Positions 26,031 to 39,300 of a stretch of DNA of 64,000 nt are shown in pieces. The position numbers were made by a program, and so were the translations under genes. The stretch is taken from contig BROG01000041.1 in assembly GCA_030159075.1 (NCBI GenBank), forward strand, positions 620,001 through 684,000. Reading direction: 5' to 3'. How positions within the stretch are numbered: the first letter of the stretch is position 1; every line of letters begins with the position of its first letter. The notes beneath the pieces are model-generated. The model saw nothing but the letters and a program-made list of their open reading frames with translations, did not search any database and was not told the origin of the DNA. The stretch comes from Atrina japonica. Lineage: Eukaryota; Mollusca; Bivalvia; Pterioida; Pinnidae.

Positions 26031-26679
26031 ACATGTACTATGTATATATATATATGTACATCGTTAACCTGTCCAGTCTAGCCATCGACTTCACACCTCA
26101 TACCTTCTGTTGTTTTGTAACTGTACAAATTCATATGTACATAATCGTATTGGATCATCTTCTAGATAAGATTTCACCCAACTGTCAGATGAAAAGTCAA
26201 CACTAATATTCTTCAAACCTGATAAAACAACAACAATACCGAGCAAAGAGTTCCATCTCTGACGCGTAATCCATAGCGGCAACACCCTTAGTTTCTCTCC
26301 TTGTACAAACAGAACTTGAATTTCTACTATAAAATTTATTGTAATATCATGGTGATTTAATACTTCGCAAACAGGTATCTGATACTTATTTCCAATTCTA
26401 ATCAAACAATACATTGCTTGAATGCCAAAGACCAGGTGATATATGATTACCTTTTGTTTTAGTGCCTGTCATAACTTTTAGTTTAATCTGTCAGATTTCA
26501 ATTGTATTGGAACATTTATTATTAAACATAATCTCACTACCAGAAGGGCCATTGACTGATGTATTGATTTTTGAGCTTTCCTCTCACAGAATTTCATAAA
26601 ATTTCAACATTTTTTATATCATAAAATATTACTGTTAACTTGCAAAATACCATTTATTGCCTTCAAATTGCATCACCAA

Positions 26680-26771
26680 TTAACTCATTCACCCCTAAAG
26701 ACACATTTGAACTAGTCTAAGTCATTGATTTACAGAAGAATCCATTGTTTTCAAGGGGTTGATGAGTTGTA
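26680..26771 (+). mobile_element. MITE family A copy
   Basis: TTAACTCATTCACCCCT at the left, AGGGGTTGATGAGTTGTAA at the right, with the shared interior 'gtcattgatttacagaagaa'. Confidence 0.88.
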
Positions 26772-26837
26772 AAATTATTTTGTTGTTGTTGTTGTTTAAA
26801 ATTTTGAATGATATGTGGTTTTAAGTAATATTTCATT

Positions 26838-26998
26838 ACAGTGCCACTCTGCCACTCAAATGTGCACTCTCAAGAGAGGTGAAAAGTCAATAGAGGATTT
26901 ATTGAAAAAAAATTATTTAGCCAAGCAGTTTTCAGAATGTGGTCTGAAAATACAGGTTGTCTTTCATGAGAGTGGTCTTTAAGACAGGTTCCACTGTA
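26838..26998 (-). mobile_element. MITE family C copy upstream of the first Ig exon
   Basis: Inverted ends 'tacagtgccactctgccac' and 'aagacaggttccactgta'. It ends 155 bp before the splice acceptor of the Ig exon. Confidence 0.8.
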
Positions 26999-27153
26999 GT
27001 ATTGGAGTCTTCAAGTGGCTTTTCAATACTAGAATTATACCAAAACATCCAAATTGTTTGTTTAATCTTGTACAGGTGTGAAGTTTGTACGTGTTATGAT
27101 AATTATACATACTTTTATTATAAAATATAACTCTAATTCATACATTTTTTCAG

Positions 27154-27343
27154 TGAACTCACCTGTGAAGCTAAATTTGGACTTTCCTATGAAAAACATC
27201 ACCAAATATAAAGGTGAAAATGTTCGAATCAGATGTGAAATATCCGGTAATCCTCTTCCGCGCTACAGATGGTATAAGGATGATGTTCCTATCGGTGACA
27301 ATGAAGATCGGATTAACAGCAAACTTACTCCTTGGGGAGCCAG
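27154..27343 (+). CDS. Ror: Ror exon: first half of Ig-like domain
   Basis: Acceptor 'ttttttcag' ends at 27153 and donor gtgagt starts at 27344. The exon enters with two bases of a split codon (xTG) and leaves with two (AG of Arg). It encodes residues 1-64, including the B-strand Cys28 in '[10 protein letters not shown]' and the core Trp40 in 'RWYKDD'. There is an N-glycosylation sequon NIT at 15-17. Vertebrate ROR has the same 'SGNP..RW.K.D' core. The upstream exon must end in phase 1. Confidence 0.93.
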
Positions 27344-30300
27344 GTGAGTTTTCCAAGGATACATTGAAAGTTGAAAATTTAATATTTTATCAACATTTGT
27401 ACATGGGTCTTATGGCCGTGGAAAACCAATTAAGGATTGTTTTTCATTTTTTGAAAAACATGGAATAAATATGCAATGAGTCATTCTATGTGCAGCATGA
27501 ATCCTTATATTTACATATACTACCATTTTCTGTGAATCTGTAGACAGCTGGATACAAAATTCATCTGGGGGGGGGATCATATGAAGTATGTCAAGCATTG
27601 AATATAAATGCAACCGGTCTGTATGCTTGCAATGAAGGAAATAATAGTCAGTATGTAAATATTACGGATTATATGCACAAACTCCTTTTTTTCTCTCAGA
27701 GATTTCATGCTGAAATGGGGGTGCGAATTGTATACACACCACTGCAATACATGTATTTTGTACATAACTGGAGTTTATTCTTATTCATTGGAAAGATTCA
27801 TTTTTAGCCAATTCAATATATTTCTTTTTAAGAACAAAAGTAATGAATTTGAAAAAAAAGGCTATTTCATTAGTTTATGGGGGTGGAATCGCATCTCTAA
27901 AGAGAGGCTGATCGATATCAACAAGTTTTACTATACATATCATGATGATGACATCATCAAAACTAAAATGATACTAATTGTAAAAAAAAAAAAAGTCAGA
28001 TATATAACATAATTGATTTTATACATTTATCATTATGTGTTTTCTCCCAGAGAGACCTCGTTCATCAAATAAGGCATAAATCTAGATGTATGTGTCTGGC
28101 AGATACTAAACGCGACATACGATTAAGTGTTAATCTTATAAAAAATACCATGACAATTAATTTTGTACAAGATAAAATCTTGGTTAAACACATTTAGATA
28201 TGTATCTGTTTACATCTCTTTTTTCGTTTTTTTTTTTTTATCTTTCCACCTTCGCCAGACAGATATTATGTACCTAGGGGAATAATCATGTACCATCATC
28301 CATCAACATGTAATAAAATCGTAATGGGATGACAGACATTGTAATGTGCTTATTATAGATGCCATCTAGCAAGATTAGCATTAATGTCCGTTTATTAATT
28401 TCTAACAATCCCTATCAAAATAAAGCTACTGCTTCTTTGTATTTGTTTTATGGTGTCAAACCACAAACACAACAAGAGATAACTGCGTGTGTTATGTGCG
28501 ATCTACAAACATCAATGGAGACATCATACAAATTATACTTTGCATATTTCGATTCATATCCTTCTCATTTGCGATAAATTAATAAAAATTTGTCCTCAGA
28601 ATGTCCAGAGGGAGTGATCACTAACAGCTTAGAATTACAACTAATTTTACGCCTGATTACTGCAACTCCCAGTAGTGGTCAGTTGTGTCTGGAGGTCAGA
28701 GTACAAACTGGTCTGGTTATGACTACAGTATGCAATGTACAGACAGTGTTGACCACTGTTGCAATAACTATTTGATGGATAATAAATTCTGCCCCTAAAG
28801 ATACAGATGGACTTGGCTATGACATTGATCTGGAAGAGGAATTACTCTCTGGTGAATTATGCATGGCATATTGGTTTAAGTGTGTCCTAGGTCATTTTTT
28901 GTATCAGTACCCAGGATGTCAGAAATACATAATGTGGGGGTGGGATGTTAAACAAGTATCAAACATGGTTGATATTGCTCATTTATTATTCCATGATCAT
29001 GAGAACTGCTTTGTAAAAAAAAAAAAAACTTGTAATATTATCAGAGCTTAATATTTATGTACAAACTTTCATAGCGATCATTTCATTACCATTGACTGAT
29101 TGAGGCAGTACAAATTGATGTCATTATTATTACATAATCATGTCACATATTAATTCCTGTGGAAAACATGCCGATCATAATGTTCTTGTCATGTGTAGAC
29201 ATGTACATTTGAGAATAACGATTATCCAACAAGTGTTGTCTCATTATAACAGTCTCTTTTCTCACACCCACCAAGACATGCCTAAGGTCAAACATAGAAA
29301 TCTTGTAACTACATGATTTATGGTGGTCATCTAAAATTTCAGGGTAAATCATTATTTTCCTGTTTCTTTTTATCTGAAAACAACATTAAAAATCCATCTC
29401 TTATTTTGTATCTTGTAAATGCCTCAAAAGCCAAAAATGGAACGTATGGCTACAAATATCGGTCTCAGTATAGAAGTACCATAATGTTGTGTTGCCACAG
29501 ATATTCAATTGTCTGCACAGTATATGCATTGTCACCTGTCTTTATTTAAAATGCATTCTGTAAACCACTTGACTAATTTTTTAAATACTTCAAACAAAAC
29601 CTCTTTTTAATAGTCCACTTGTCTTGAGAGAATTTTTAATACATGTAACATTTTATGCCACACTCAACAATTTTTCACTTATATGGTGGCAGCCAACTTT
29701 TAATGCTGGACGAGAGAACCTGTTACATTGTACTCAGGAAGAGACCACTGGCATTCTACAAGTAAACTGGCAAACTTTCTCACAGAATCAGCTTAGATTT
29801 CAGCAGGACTCAAACCTGCACTGACCAGAAGTGAGAGTTTTCATGGTTCAAAGCACGATGCTCTAACCACTCAAGCGCAGAGAACCCATCTTGAGAGACC
29901 ACGGTTCAGTGACAGAAGGGGAGGTCTGTCAAGACAGGTTCAACTGTAAGCTAATTTGACTAGTTCTGCTGAATTTATAGAACTAGAAAGGCCTCTCCAT
30001 ATCTATCACTATATGATCAATCTTGCAATACAAATATCCAAACAGACATATACAAACATTCAAAAATTGTTTTGACTTGAATTGATTACCATTTGCAAAT
30101 TGTTTTTCATATCGTCATGGAGAAGATGCATGTATATGTTACAATTTTCACCTGTTCTTCCCCAGCCTGTAGGTGTTCCTTCCGAATAATTTATTATACG
30201 GTTTCTTCATAATTATAAATTTATATTACAAAACTATAGAGTATCTCTCTACAGGACTTCAGTTTCAAAAACAACATTCAAATTTCAATTTGTCGTGTAT

Positions 30301-33300
30301 TCTATAATTAATTGGTAATACAGTGTTAGCTACAGAAGTCATAGAAACTTAAAGGGATTCTATTTCATTGTGCTCCTCAATGCCTCCATCTCAATTATTC
30401 TCGAGCATGTGTTATGTATCTTTACTGTGAGCTGTTTATACAGATGAGCAAAAAGTCAAATGCTTTTCTGCAAGTTTAATTTAAATTTCACTGCATTTTT
30501 AACATTTGATCTGAAATATGAAGTCTCTTGGCAAATGTTTTGATGAAAATTGATATGTGTTAAAAGATGAAATCAATTTCAAAGACGGAATCTCACATCT
30601 GTATTATTTTTTTTTGCAGACTAAAGATAGAGAATGTTGACGTATATGACCGAGGGTGGTACACCTGTAAGGCGACTAACAAAGCTGGACAGGTCAACAG
30701 TACTGGGTATTTATTCATTAAAAATGGTAAGAGATATATTTTTAGTCGCTGAGACCGAAGTCACTAGATATACTCACTACACAAGCTCAACTAACTTTTC
30801 ATGATATTAGGTAAAAACTGCAAAATTTATTCTGTAACAGGACATGTTTATATATTAATAGCATACAATTGTAAATAATGATCAAAATTATTGCTAATTT
30901 TTTACAGGAAAATCATAAGTGTGACACAAAAATGTATATGTGAATAATGAAACAAAATAATGTTTCCTTATCACTCAAACTCAAAAGTTTTATACAAGCG
31001 ATTATATATTCAAAATAATGTACTTAAAGTTAGAGTTTGAATATTGAGTAAATTTGATGACTTCAGGCCCTGGGCATAATAATTTTGGTCTGTAAGTGAC
31101 ATTCCGTTTCCACCAAATATCTTGAGTGACTTTCCTCAGATTTGGTTTGTTGTTTTATAATGGTGAGATCTAGGAAGAGCATGATGACAGTCGAGAGTAT
31201 CTTGTATTGGAATCTGTATGACTTTGCTCTAGGTGGCATCAAGGTTTTCATTTCATCTTGATTTTTTTTTTTTGTGCATCTCTTAGAATTTTTCTGCCTT
31301 GTTGTACTGTAGCATTTGTTTACTTTAGTAAGAGAGTGTGGCCAGAAATAGAGGAAATATGTATATAAACTCATCAACCCCTGTGATAGTATTTAGACTC
31401 ACCCAAACCAATAAAAGGTATGGTCCACTGTCATAATGCAGGAATGAGCAAGTTAACTTTATTTGTCAAATCATTGTCAAATTTGAATTCTGAATCATAC
31501 ACTCCTAAATTCTGACAGTGGACTTTACCATTCAGTGAAATGGATGAGTCCAAATATGTCTACAGGGGTCAATGAGTTAAATAAATTAATAACTCTCTGA
31601 CCTAGTCAATTCAAGGTGAAACAAAACTTTTGCCAACAATTAATGAGAGATGACAGATGAATAGTTGAAAGAACAATATTTCACCCACTCAGACCTTCAG
31701 TCACAGAGGTCGAAAGACATTCTCTGCTGTCCGTTCATGAATCAACATGTAGATAATTGAGTGTAGTATTACTTATATGTATATGACTTGCTCACTCGTA
31801 ATGACATATTGAGGCTATTCTTTTTATTGTCATCTAGTAGAGTTCATTCTACTGATTAAGGGATGTTGAAAAAGAAAACAAAAATGAAAGTACATGTGCA
31901 TTTAAAAAAAAATTGGGGGGGGGGTATAAAATGATTCATTCTCTCTTGTATTAGGGAATGTTTGTTATATTTTGTTATTAATAATTGATTTTGTTGTATA
32001 ATTCAGAATACCCTCCCTCATCCAAGGGCAGTCATAGCAAAGATGACGATGTACCAGATATCAGCGACGACCACCATGGGTAAGTATCGACTTAAACAAC
32101 TTAGGTCAAAATTTCATTATATCGATCATATTAACATCAATTAGGACATGATCTATAGATGTCATTCAGAATAAACAACTTAAAGATATCGTTCAGGTTA
32201 AACAACTTATAGATACCATTCAGGTTAAACAACTTATAGATACCATTCAGGTTGAACAATTGATAGATGTCATTTAGGTTAAACAACTTATAGATATCAT
32301 TCAGGTTAAACAACTTATAGATGTCATTTAGGTTAAACAACTTATAAATATCACTCAGGTTAAACAACTTATAGATACCATTCAGGTTAAACAACTTATA
32401 GATGTCATTTAGGTTAAACAACTTATAAATATCACTCAGGTTAAACAACTTATAGATACCATTCAGGTTGAACAATTGATAGATGTCATTTAGGTTAAAC
32501 AACTTATAAATATCACTCAGGTTAAACAACTTATAGATATCATTTAGGTTAAACAACTTATAAATATCACTCAGGTTAAACAACTTATAGATATCATTCA
32601 GGTTAAACAACTTATAGATATCATTCAGGTTGAACAATTGATAGATGTCATTTAGGTTAAACAACTTATAAATATCACTCAGGTTAAACAACTTATAGAT
32701 ACCATTCAGGTTGAACAATTGATAGATGTCATTCAGGTTAAACAACTTATAGATATCATTCAGGTTAAACAACTTATAGATGTCATTTAGGTTAAACAAC
32801 TTATAGATATAATTTAGGTTAAACAACTTATAGATATCATTCAGGTTAAACAACTTATAGATGTCATTTAGGTTAAACAACTTATAGATATCATTTAGGT
32901 TAAACAACTTATAGATATCATTCAGGTTGAACAATTGATAGATGTCATTCAGGTTAAACAACTTATAGATATCATTCAGGTTGAAAATTGATAGATGTCA
33001 TTCAGGTTAAACAACTTATAGATATCATTCAGGTTGAACAATTGATAGATGTCATTCAGGTTAAACAACTTATAGATATCATTCAGGTTAAACAACTTAT
33101 AGATATCATTCAGGTTAAACAACTTATAGATGTCATTTAGGTTAAACAACTTATAGATATCATTTAGGTTAAACAACTTATAGATATCATTCAGGTTGAA
33201 CAATTGATAAATGTCATTCAGGTTAAACAACTTATAGATATCATTCAGGTTGAACAATTGATAGATGTCATTCAGGTTAAACAACTTATAGATATCATTC

Positions 33301-36300
33301 AGGTTGAACAATTGATAGATGTCATTCAGGTTAAACAACTTATAGATATCATTCAGGTTAAAACAATTGAAAACATATTCTACATTGAATATGATAAAGT
33401 GTACATAAATGTTTGTGAAACAAGATATGTTTGTAAATGTTTAATGAATTATTGATTGCTATGCTAAATACCTTATTGACATTATTGCCATGTTTCTACA
33501 ACTTATAAAATATTACTTTTATGTTAAACATCTCATAAAGGAATTTTATGACATTATACACTGCTTAAAAGAAGAAATCAGTGCTTGAAAGTGTAACATT
33601 TTGTGTGGTGTTAAACAATTTATATAGAATTAATTTGATATCAAACAATTTATGAAAATATGTCAAATTTTAGATGCCATGTAAAGTTTAATATGACATC
33701 AAACATATGATTAAAATTAGTATCATTTTAAAAACACTGAAGTTCATCTTATATAATCGATATAATATCAAATACCTTTTAAAAGTTCATTGTAATGTTT
33801 ATCCCCCTACCCCCAATAAAAAAAAATTCTAAAGATTACTGTGATGCTAAACCCCTTGGAAAATTCATGGATTTTAAAGACTTTGTCAGAATTTACTTTG
33901 ATGTTTAACTCCTTGTAAATATTCACCGTGATTTTAAACACTTAGTAAAAATGGTGTCGAATAAGCTGAAAGACTGCAAAATATCATTTCAGTATGTACT
34001 TCAATAAATCTGTAAATAATCTGAACTATTTCTTATAACATTTATTATCACACGTAAATTTTGTTCTGAAAACAATCAAAATAATTGTTTTGTTTTTCAA
34101 GGGATATTAGATTTTCACCAAAATTTTGGATAATATATTTTCTTTTCACAAATCTGATAAAAAGCCCTATGTGTTGGTTTCTAGTGTGACCAGTTTATTG
34201 CATTAAGAGATAACCCTATATATCTTTACAAATTATTCAGAAATGTTAGACTCTTTCTGTGGTATCCAATTTATTATTTGAGAGATCTCCTGAAGATATG
34301 TGTAGCCACTGTTATTTAAGTGACCAATGGCCTCACAAATCAATATATATATCAGAAACCTGCACATACATGTGGACTCTATCATCGTTAAATATAAAAG
34401 ATGGAATCTTTCCAAAAAAAAAAATTTGCAGACTACGCTTAAGAATTATTTGAATGAACTTTCAATAAAGATGTGAGATTTTAGTGTATAACATTCGTAC
34501 AGTTATTTTAACAACTTTCCTGGTCCATTTCTTTGCAAGCTTCTCTGGAAAATATGATCCAAACGTATATAACAAGTGAGTATGAAGATTGATCTTGGTG
34601 TCTGGATTTTGATATCAAAGTTGAAAATAGCTAGGTGTCTGGATGGGTGACCATGGTTCTCTGTAAAAGGCAGATTTAGAATTGCTCTTTCACAGAAAGT
34701 CGTAAAAATTTATCTGTTATTTTCTCTGTCATCTAATGTTTATATTTACTGGGAATACATTTTTAAGGCCAAATAAAATTGATTTTTTGTTTCTCAGGCC
34801 TACGCTTATCCAAATTGAAGCTACTGCACCACTTGGTTCTTATTGAAATTGAAGGATCTAGACACATATTTGATGGAGAAGAATAAAAGTCCTTCCCACA
34901 ATACATTTTTTTGAGAGTAAAAATTAAAAGCCACCCTCACTTATCTTATTTTGGAATAACATGCATGAGAATCAAAATATTATTTTTTGTTAGCCCAATT
35001 GCAACGTTTTGAAAATTGCGCTCTCAATAAAAGCATCCTCAAATTATGGATTAAATTTCTTTATTTTTGTGGGTAACCAAAAACAATGAAAATAAATCCA
35101 TAACAACATTTTTTACTTGAACGATGGACAATAGAATATATCAAAATCAAGGAAAATTAATGCCATTGAATTCGTTTTTGAAGAAAAAAAAAACCACGAA
35201 AATATAAACCACAAAAATAAATAAACCACAAAAATAAGTAGCCATTGATATCATTCTAAGTTGATGTCAATATATTCAGTTCATCTGATGATTGGTTAAA
35301 ACATAAGTTTTCATCCAAAACATGACAAGTCAGGTAGAGAGCATCTACTCTTGGTGCTGAAGCACAGTTTGAAAAAAAAAAAAACGAGATGTGTATGTGT
35401 CTGGTGGAGTTGTACTGCAAACTTTGTTTGTCATTTCAGTTAAAGAAATAAATGTTATAAATGTTAAAAAAAAGATTATTTTGACAGTTGTTTCTAAACG
35501 GATGGCACAACTGTCAACATTAATATTTTGCGATTTGTAACATATACGACATCACTTCCTCTCAACATAACATGGAACGGGAAAAAAAAAAAAAATGTTT
35601 GAAATGTGACAATGTTACACATGACTTAATGATTAGATGCACTTTTATAGTACATGTGTGTACAGTGTACATACCGGAGTGCTATCTCTTATTGGTATGT
35701 TTGTTCGGTGCTTTACATATATTATTACAGACTCTTTTTATGCTCAAATTCCCAACTTTCCTACTCAAAGCATTAGTTCCAGACACTAGCTGATGTTTTC
35801 AACTTTGATTTTCTTTTTGCTATTTCATATGATAACTAAACACTCATGCTGCTACAAATACTGATCATATTGTTGTTGTTTTTTTTCTCTCATTGGCTTT
35901 TGTTGTTCATTCATTTTCCATGTGAGCTGGTGGAAGGGAGATAACTCTTATTACATTTCATCATCACTGACATTTATATCATAGCACTTGCCTTTTTATG
36001 CTTGTTTGTTAACGTAATTTGTTCATAACCTGCATGCACCATTTTCATTCATCTATATTGTTTTGTGTACCTATTTTGTTAGCAATCATTTATGTTAAGC
36101 AGTTTATGTCCTAGACTGCTATCATTTGATTACATGTTGTTGTTTTTTTTACATGTAAATGTGATAAAAGGTGAACAAGCTGTCAAGCTGGATTTTTTTT
36201 TTGCTTGTATGAAAAATTTCAAATAATTCCATGTTTTATATAAATAAAATATGTTTAGAAAATCCAGGATTAAAAAAGCTTGTTTATAATGTTGTATGTG

Positions 36301-39300
36301 TGAAAAGAAATTGAATGTGAGTAATGGGGGAGTTAGCATTTTTATTCTTACCTGGATGACAGGAATATCAATATTTGGCATATTTCATTCATTCTAGGCA
36401 GTATATGTGTGATAGGTTAAAATTTTCTATGGCAATAGAATAACATCAAATTTTTAATCAAAATTTTGGTCTGATTGTGAGTATTTTTTATTTATCAAAA
36501 TGATAGCCTGTATGCCTTTAATTGATCAACCCCTGAAAAACAATGGACTCTTCTTTAAATCAATGACTTAAGTCGGTCCAAATGTGTCTTTAGAGGTGAT
36601 TGAGTTAATCAGTTTGCATTTTCATCCATTTTCCTTTTTGGGGGTATTGCATGTTTGATCATCTTATATCTGATAGATTGTTTTGATGTTTTAGTTTTAC
36701 TTACATATAAGTTGTGCAATTTTATTTACCTGTACAGGTAGCCAATGAAATTCTTATTTACATGTAAATGGTGACATTTACTCCTATGTCAAATGAGTAA
36801 CTTCATTCTTATGTTTATCGTGTAATATAAATGCTATTTGTGTGTGTATTTTCTGTACTAGAGAATTACATTTATTTATTTTTTTATAGAATAATTGAAA
36901 AGTTTATAAACTCATCTATATTTCATTCTTTTTATTTTACCTGTACATTCACACATTTAGTGGTCAGTGTTGCTATAGATACAAAATATATTTACATATC
37001 TTTCATGTATGTATCATATATACATGTATATATAAAACTGTTACGCAATAATATATATAATCCAGATCTGTTTGTAAATTCTATACCTAAATGCTAAAGC
37101 ATTGGCTATAAGACAAACATTTATAAACTGGGAACCACACTGGCTTTTAAGACAAACATTATAAACTTGGAACCACAATGGCTTTAAAGACAAACGTTTA
37201 TAAACTGGGAACCAATGATCAAATCAAAGAACTACTAGCCAGACACAGAGTTTTATTTGATATGAAAAAAAATACTTTTAGCAAAGTTTTAACAAAATTT
37301 AGAAGTGACACTTATTAAACTTCATGTATTCAACCAGTCATATTCTTTGCCTTTAATTACCTCTGAAATTTGGCTGTTTCCCCTAAAGAAAATATCCTAA
37401 ATTGTCAATAAAATGGCTTTAATTATCCAAAAGAAGATATACAGTTTTCCCTGATGGGGTTAGTCGTCTAGGTAGTAAAAGTATGTGAAAATTCAAAATG
37501 TTATTTTTTTATATCATGAAAATACTTTTTGAGATTTGGAGTTTATATAAGACAACCATGTATTCCATATATTCAGAATATATCAATTATGTTAAATTCA
37601 AATTCAGTTTTTAGTACAATTATTTCATCAATTTCCCAATTTAAAAAGATGCATATCCCCACCCCCACCCTGCCCAAAGAAAACAAAAATGGGTGGAATT
37701 AGTTAAAAAAGAAAAAAACAAAATCACAGTCAACAGCTGATGAAGTATCTATGTAGAGTGTTCATTGCAGGATATAATGATCCAAAAACAAAATGTTATA
37801 TTCAACTTCAAGTGATATGTACATTGGACTTTTGAAGTGTTTATGGGCGTTATAATATTGTACTTTTGAAGTGTTTATGGGCGTTATTGGCATTTTCTGT
37901 TGTGGTGTGGTGTGGTGTTTAAGATTTGTCTCTAAAAAGGCAAATGCATGATTCTTTTTGAAAAAAATCACTTTCAACTCTTGCAGAAAACCGGATTACC
38001 TAATAGTAACATAACATTTAGTATCATATGCAAGATATCTGAAAATTGTTATTTCTGTATCCTTCTAGACTTATCATGTGTACATATAGATGTAGAATCT
38101 TATTTTTGTCTCTTCAGATATAAGGAAGAAGACAGAAAATCACAGGAGGCAGGGGAAGGATTTTGTCAGCCATTTAGGGGAAACACTTGTTCCAAGTTTT
38201 TGGGAAACCGTAGCATATATGTTACCTCAGAGTATTCTCAGGGTCTTAAAGAGGAGAATTTTATTGGTAATTTAGTCCTGATTATATTAAAACTTTTGAT
38301 ACTATTTACAAAATAATTCCAGTGCCACTGAAAAATGCACAAAAAGACAAAAGTTATATGTAGTGCAAGTTATGGTTGTTAGAGTTGTCTACCCTTGTAC
38401 ATGTAGGTAACTAATGAAAATGAAAATGATTTTGTCCACTGTAGAAATGTACATAGACAGTGAAACCTTTTCTATACTTATCCTTATATGATCTGAATAT
38501 CTGTTAAACACACTCATATTTAAGTGAAAATCAATTTTAATATGTGGTAAAACCTGTGTACTTTAGTTACATTGAAATGTCGCCAAAAGACCAACCACCT
38601 CACTTTGGCAACCACCTCACATTTCAGTCCACAACTTTCCAGTCACTTGATAAATGAATAAACGGTAAATAAGACCAGAACCTCAAATAAGAGACCACCT
38701 TACTAATCAGACCACTTTGAGTCAGTGAGAAAGATGGTCTTAATAGCAAGGTTCCACTGTACAAATATTTCTCTAAAGTAACAAATTTCATGATAATATC
38801 GATTTCCAGTTAACAGACAGAATAAAAAAAAAAAACCATGTACATGTGTGTTTACAGAAATAGCTGGCATTAATTGTACAGTAGAACCTGTCTTCTGAGA
38901 CCACTATCATAAAAGACCACTGTCTTCTGAGACCACATTCTGAAAACCACTTAGTTAAGTAATCCTGATTGACCTCATTTTGGGGGCAGGGAGGGTGGTC
39001 TTTAAAGACAGGTTCCACTTTATTTTGTTCACAGTACTATGTACAGTGGAGATTTGATTCCAGTGATGCATAACTGAAGGGTCACTTCAAAAGTTTGAAA
39101 TTTTGAATTTATGAGTCCCAATTATATCTAGTAAAATGTTTGTAAATAACGTAAAACTTTGATATTTACAGCTGGGTTCACTATAATAGCTGCGTCGAGT
39201 GATATGTCATCGGAATGTCACCAGTATGCTATACCATTCCTGTGCTACTTTACCTTTCCTCTGTGTGATAACAACCCGGATCCACAACCTCGTAAGGTGT

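Larger units (their letters stand above)
27344..30619 (+). other. Ror intron splitting the Ig domain
   Basis: 3.3-kb intron, gtgagt...tttttgcag. It holds a nested SINE/MITE pair (29553-29951), an Ig-like relic frame near 27544-27807 and a cysteine-containing coding-like stretch near 28590-28930. No spliced exon is needed between the two Ig halves. Confidence 0.85.
33366..38117 (+). other. Rest of the long Ror intron
   Basis: AT-rich intron sequence without an exon. It holds a MITE A copy (36518-36608), a three-unit ~38-bp repeat (37104-37215) and a 34-bp duplication (37828-37887). The splice acceptor is at 38117. Confidence 0.75.

Noticed and set aside
32137..33338. Long minus-strand frames encoding a nine-residue repeat protein
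   Set aside because: They come from a 27-bp intronic minisatellite, whose period keeps the frame open; no promoter, no non-repeat domain.
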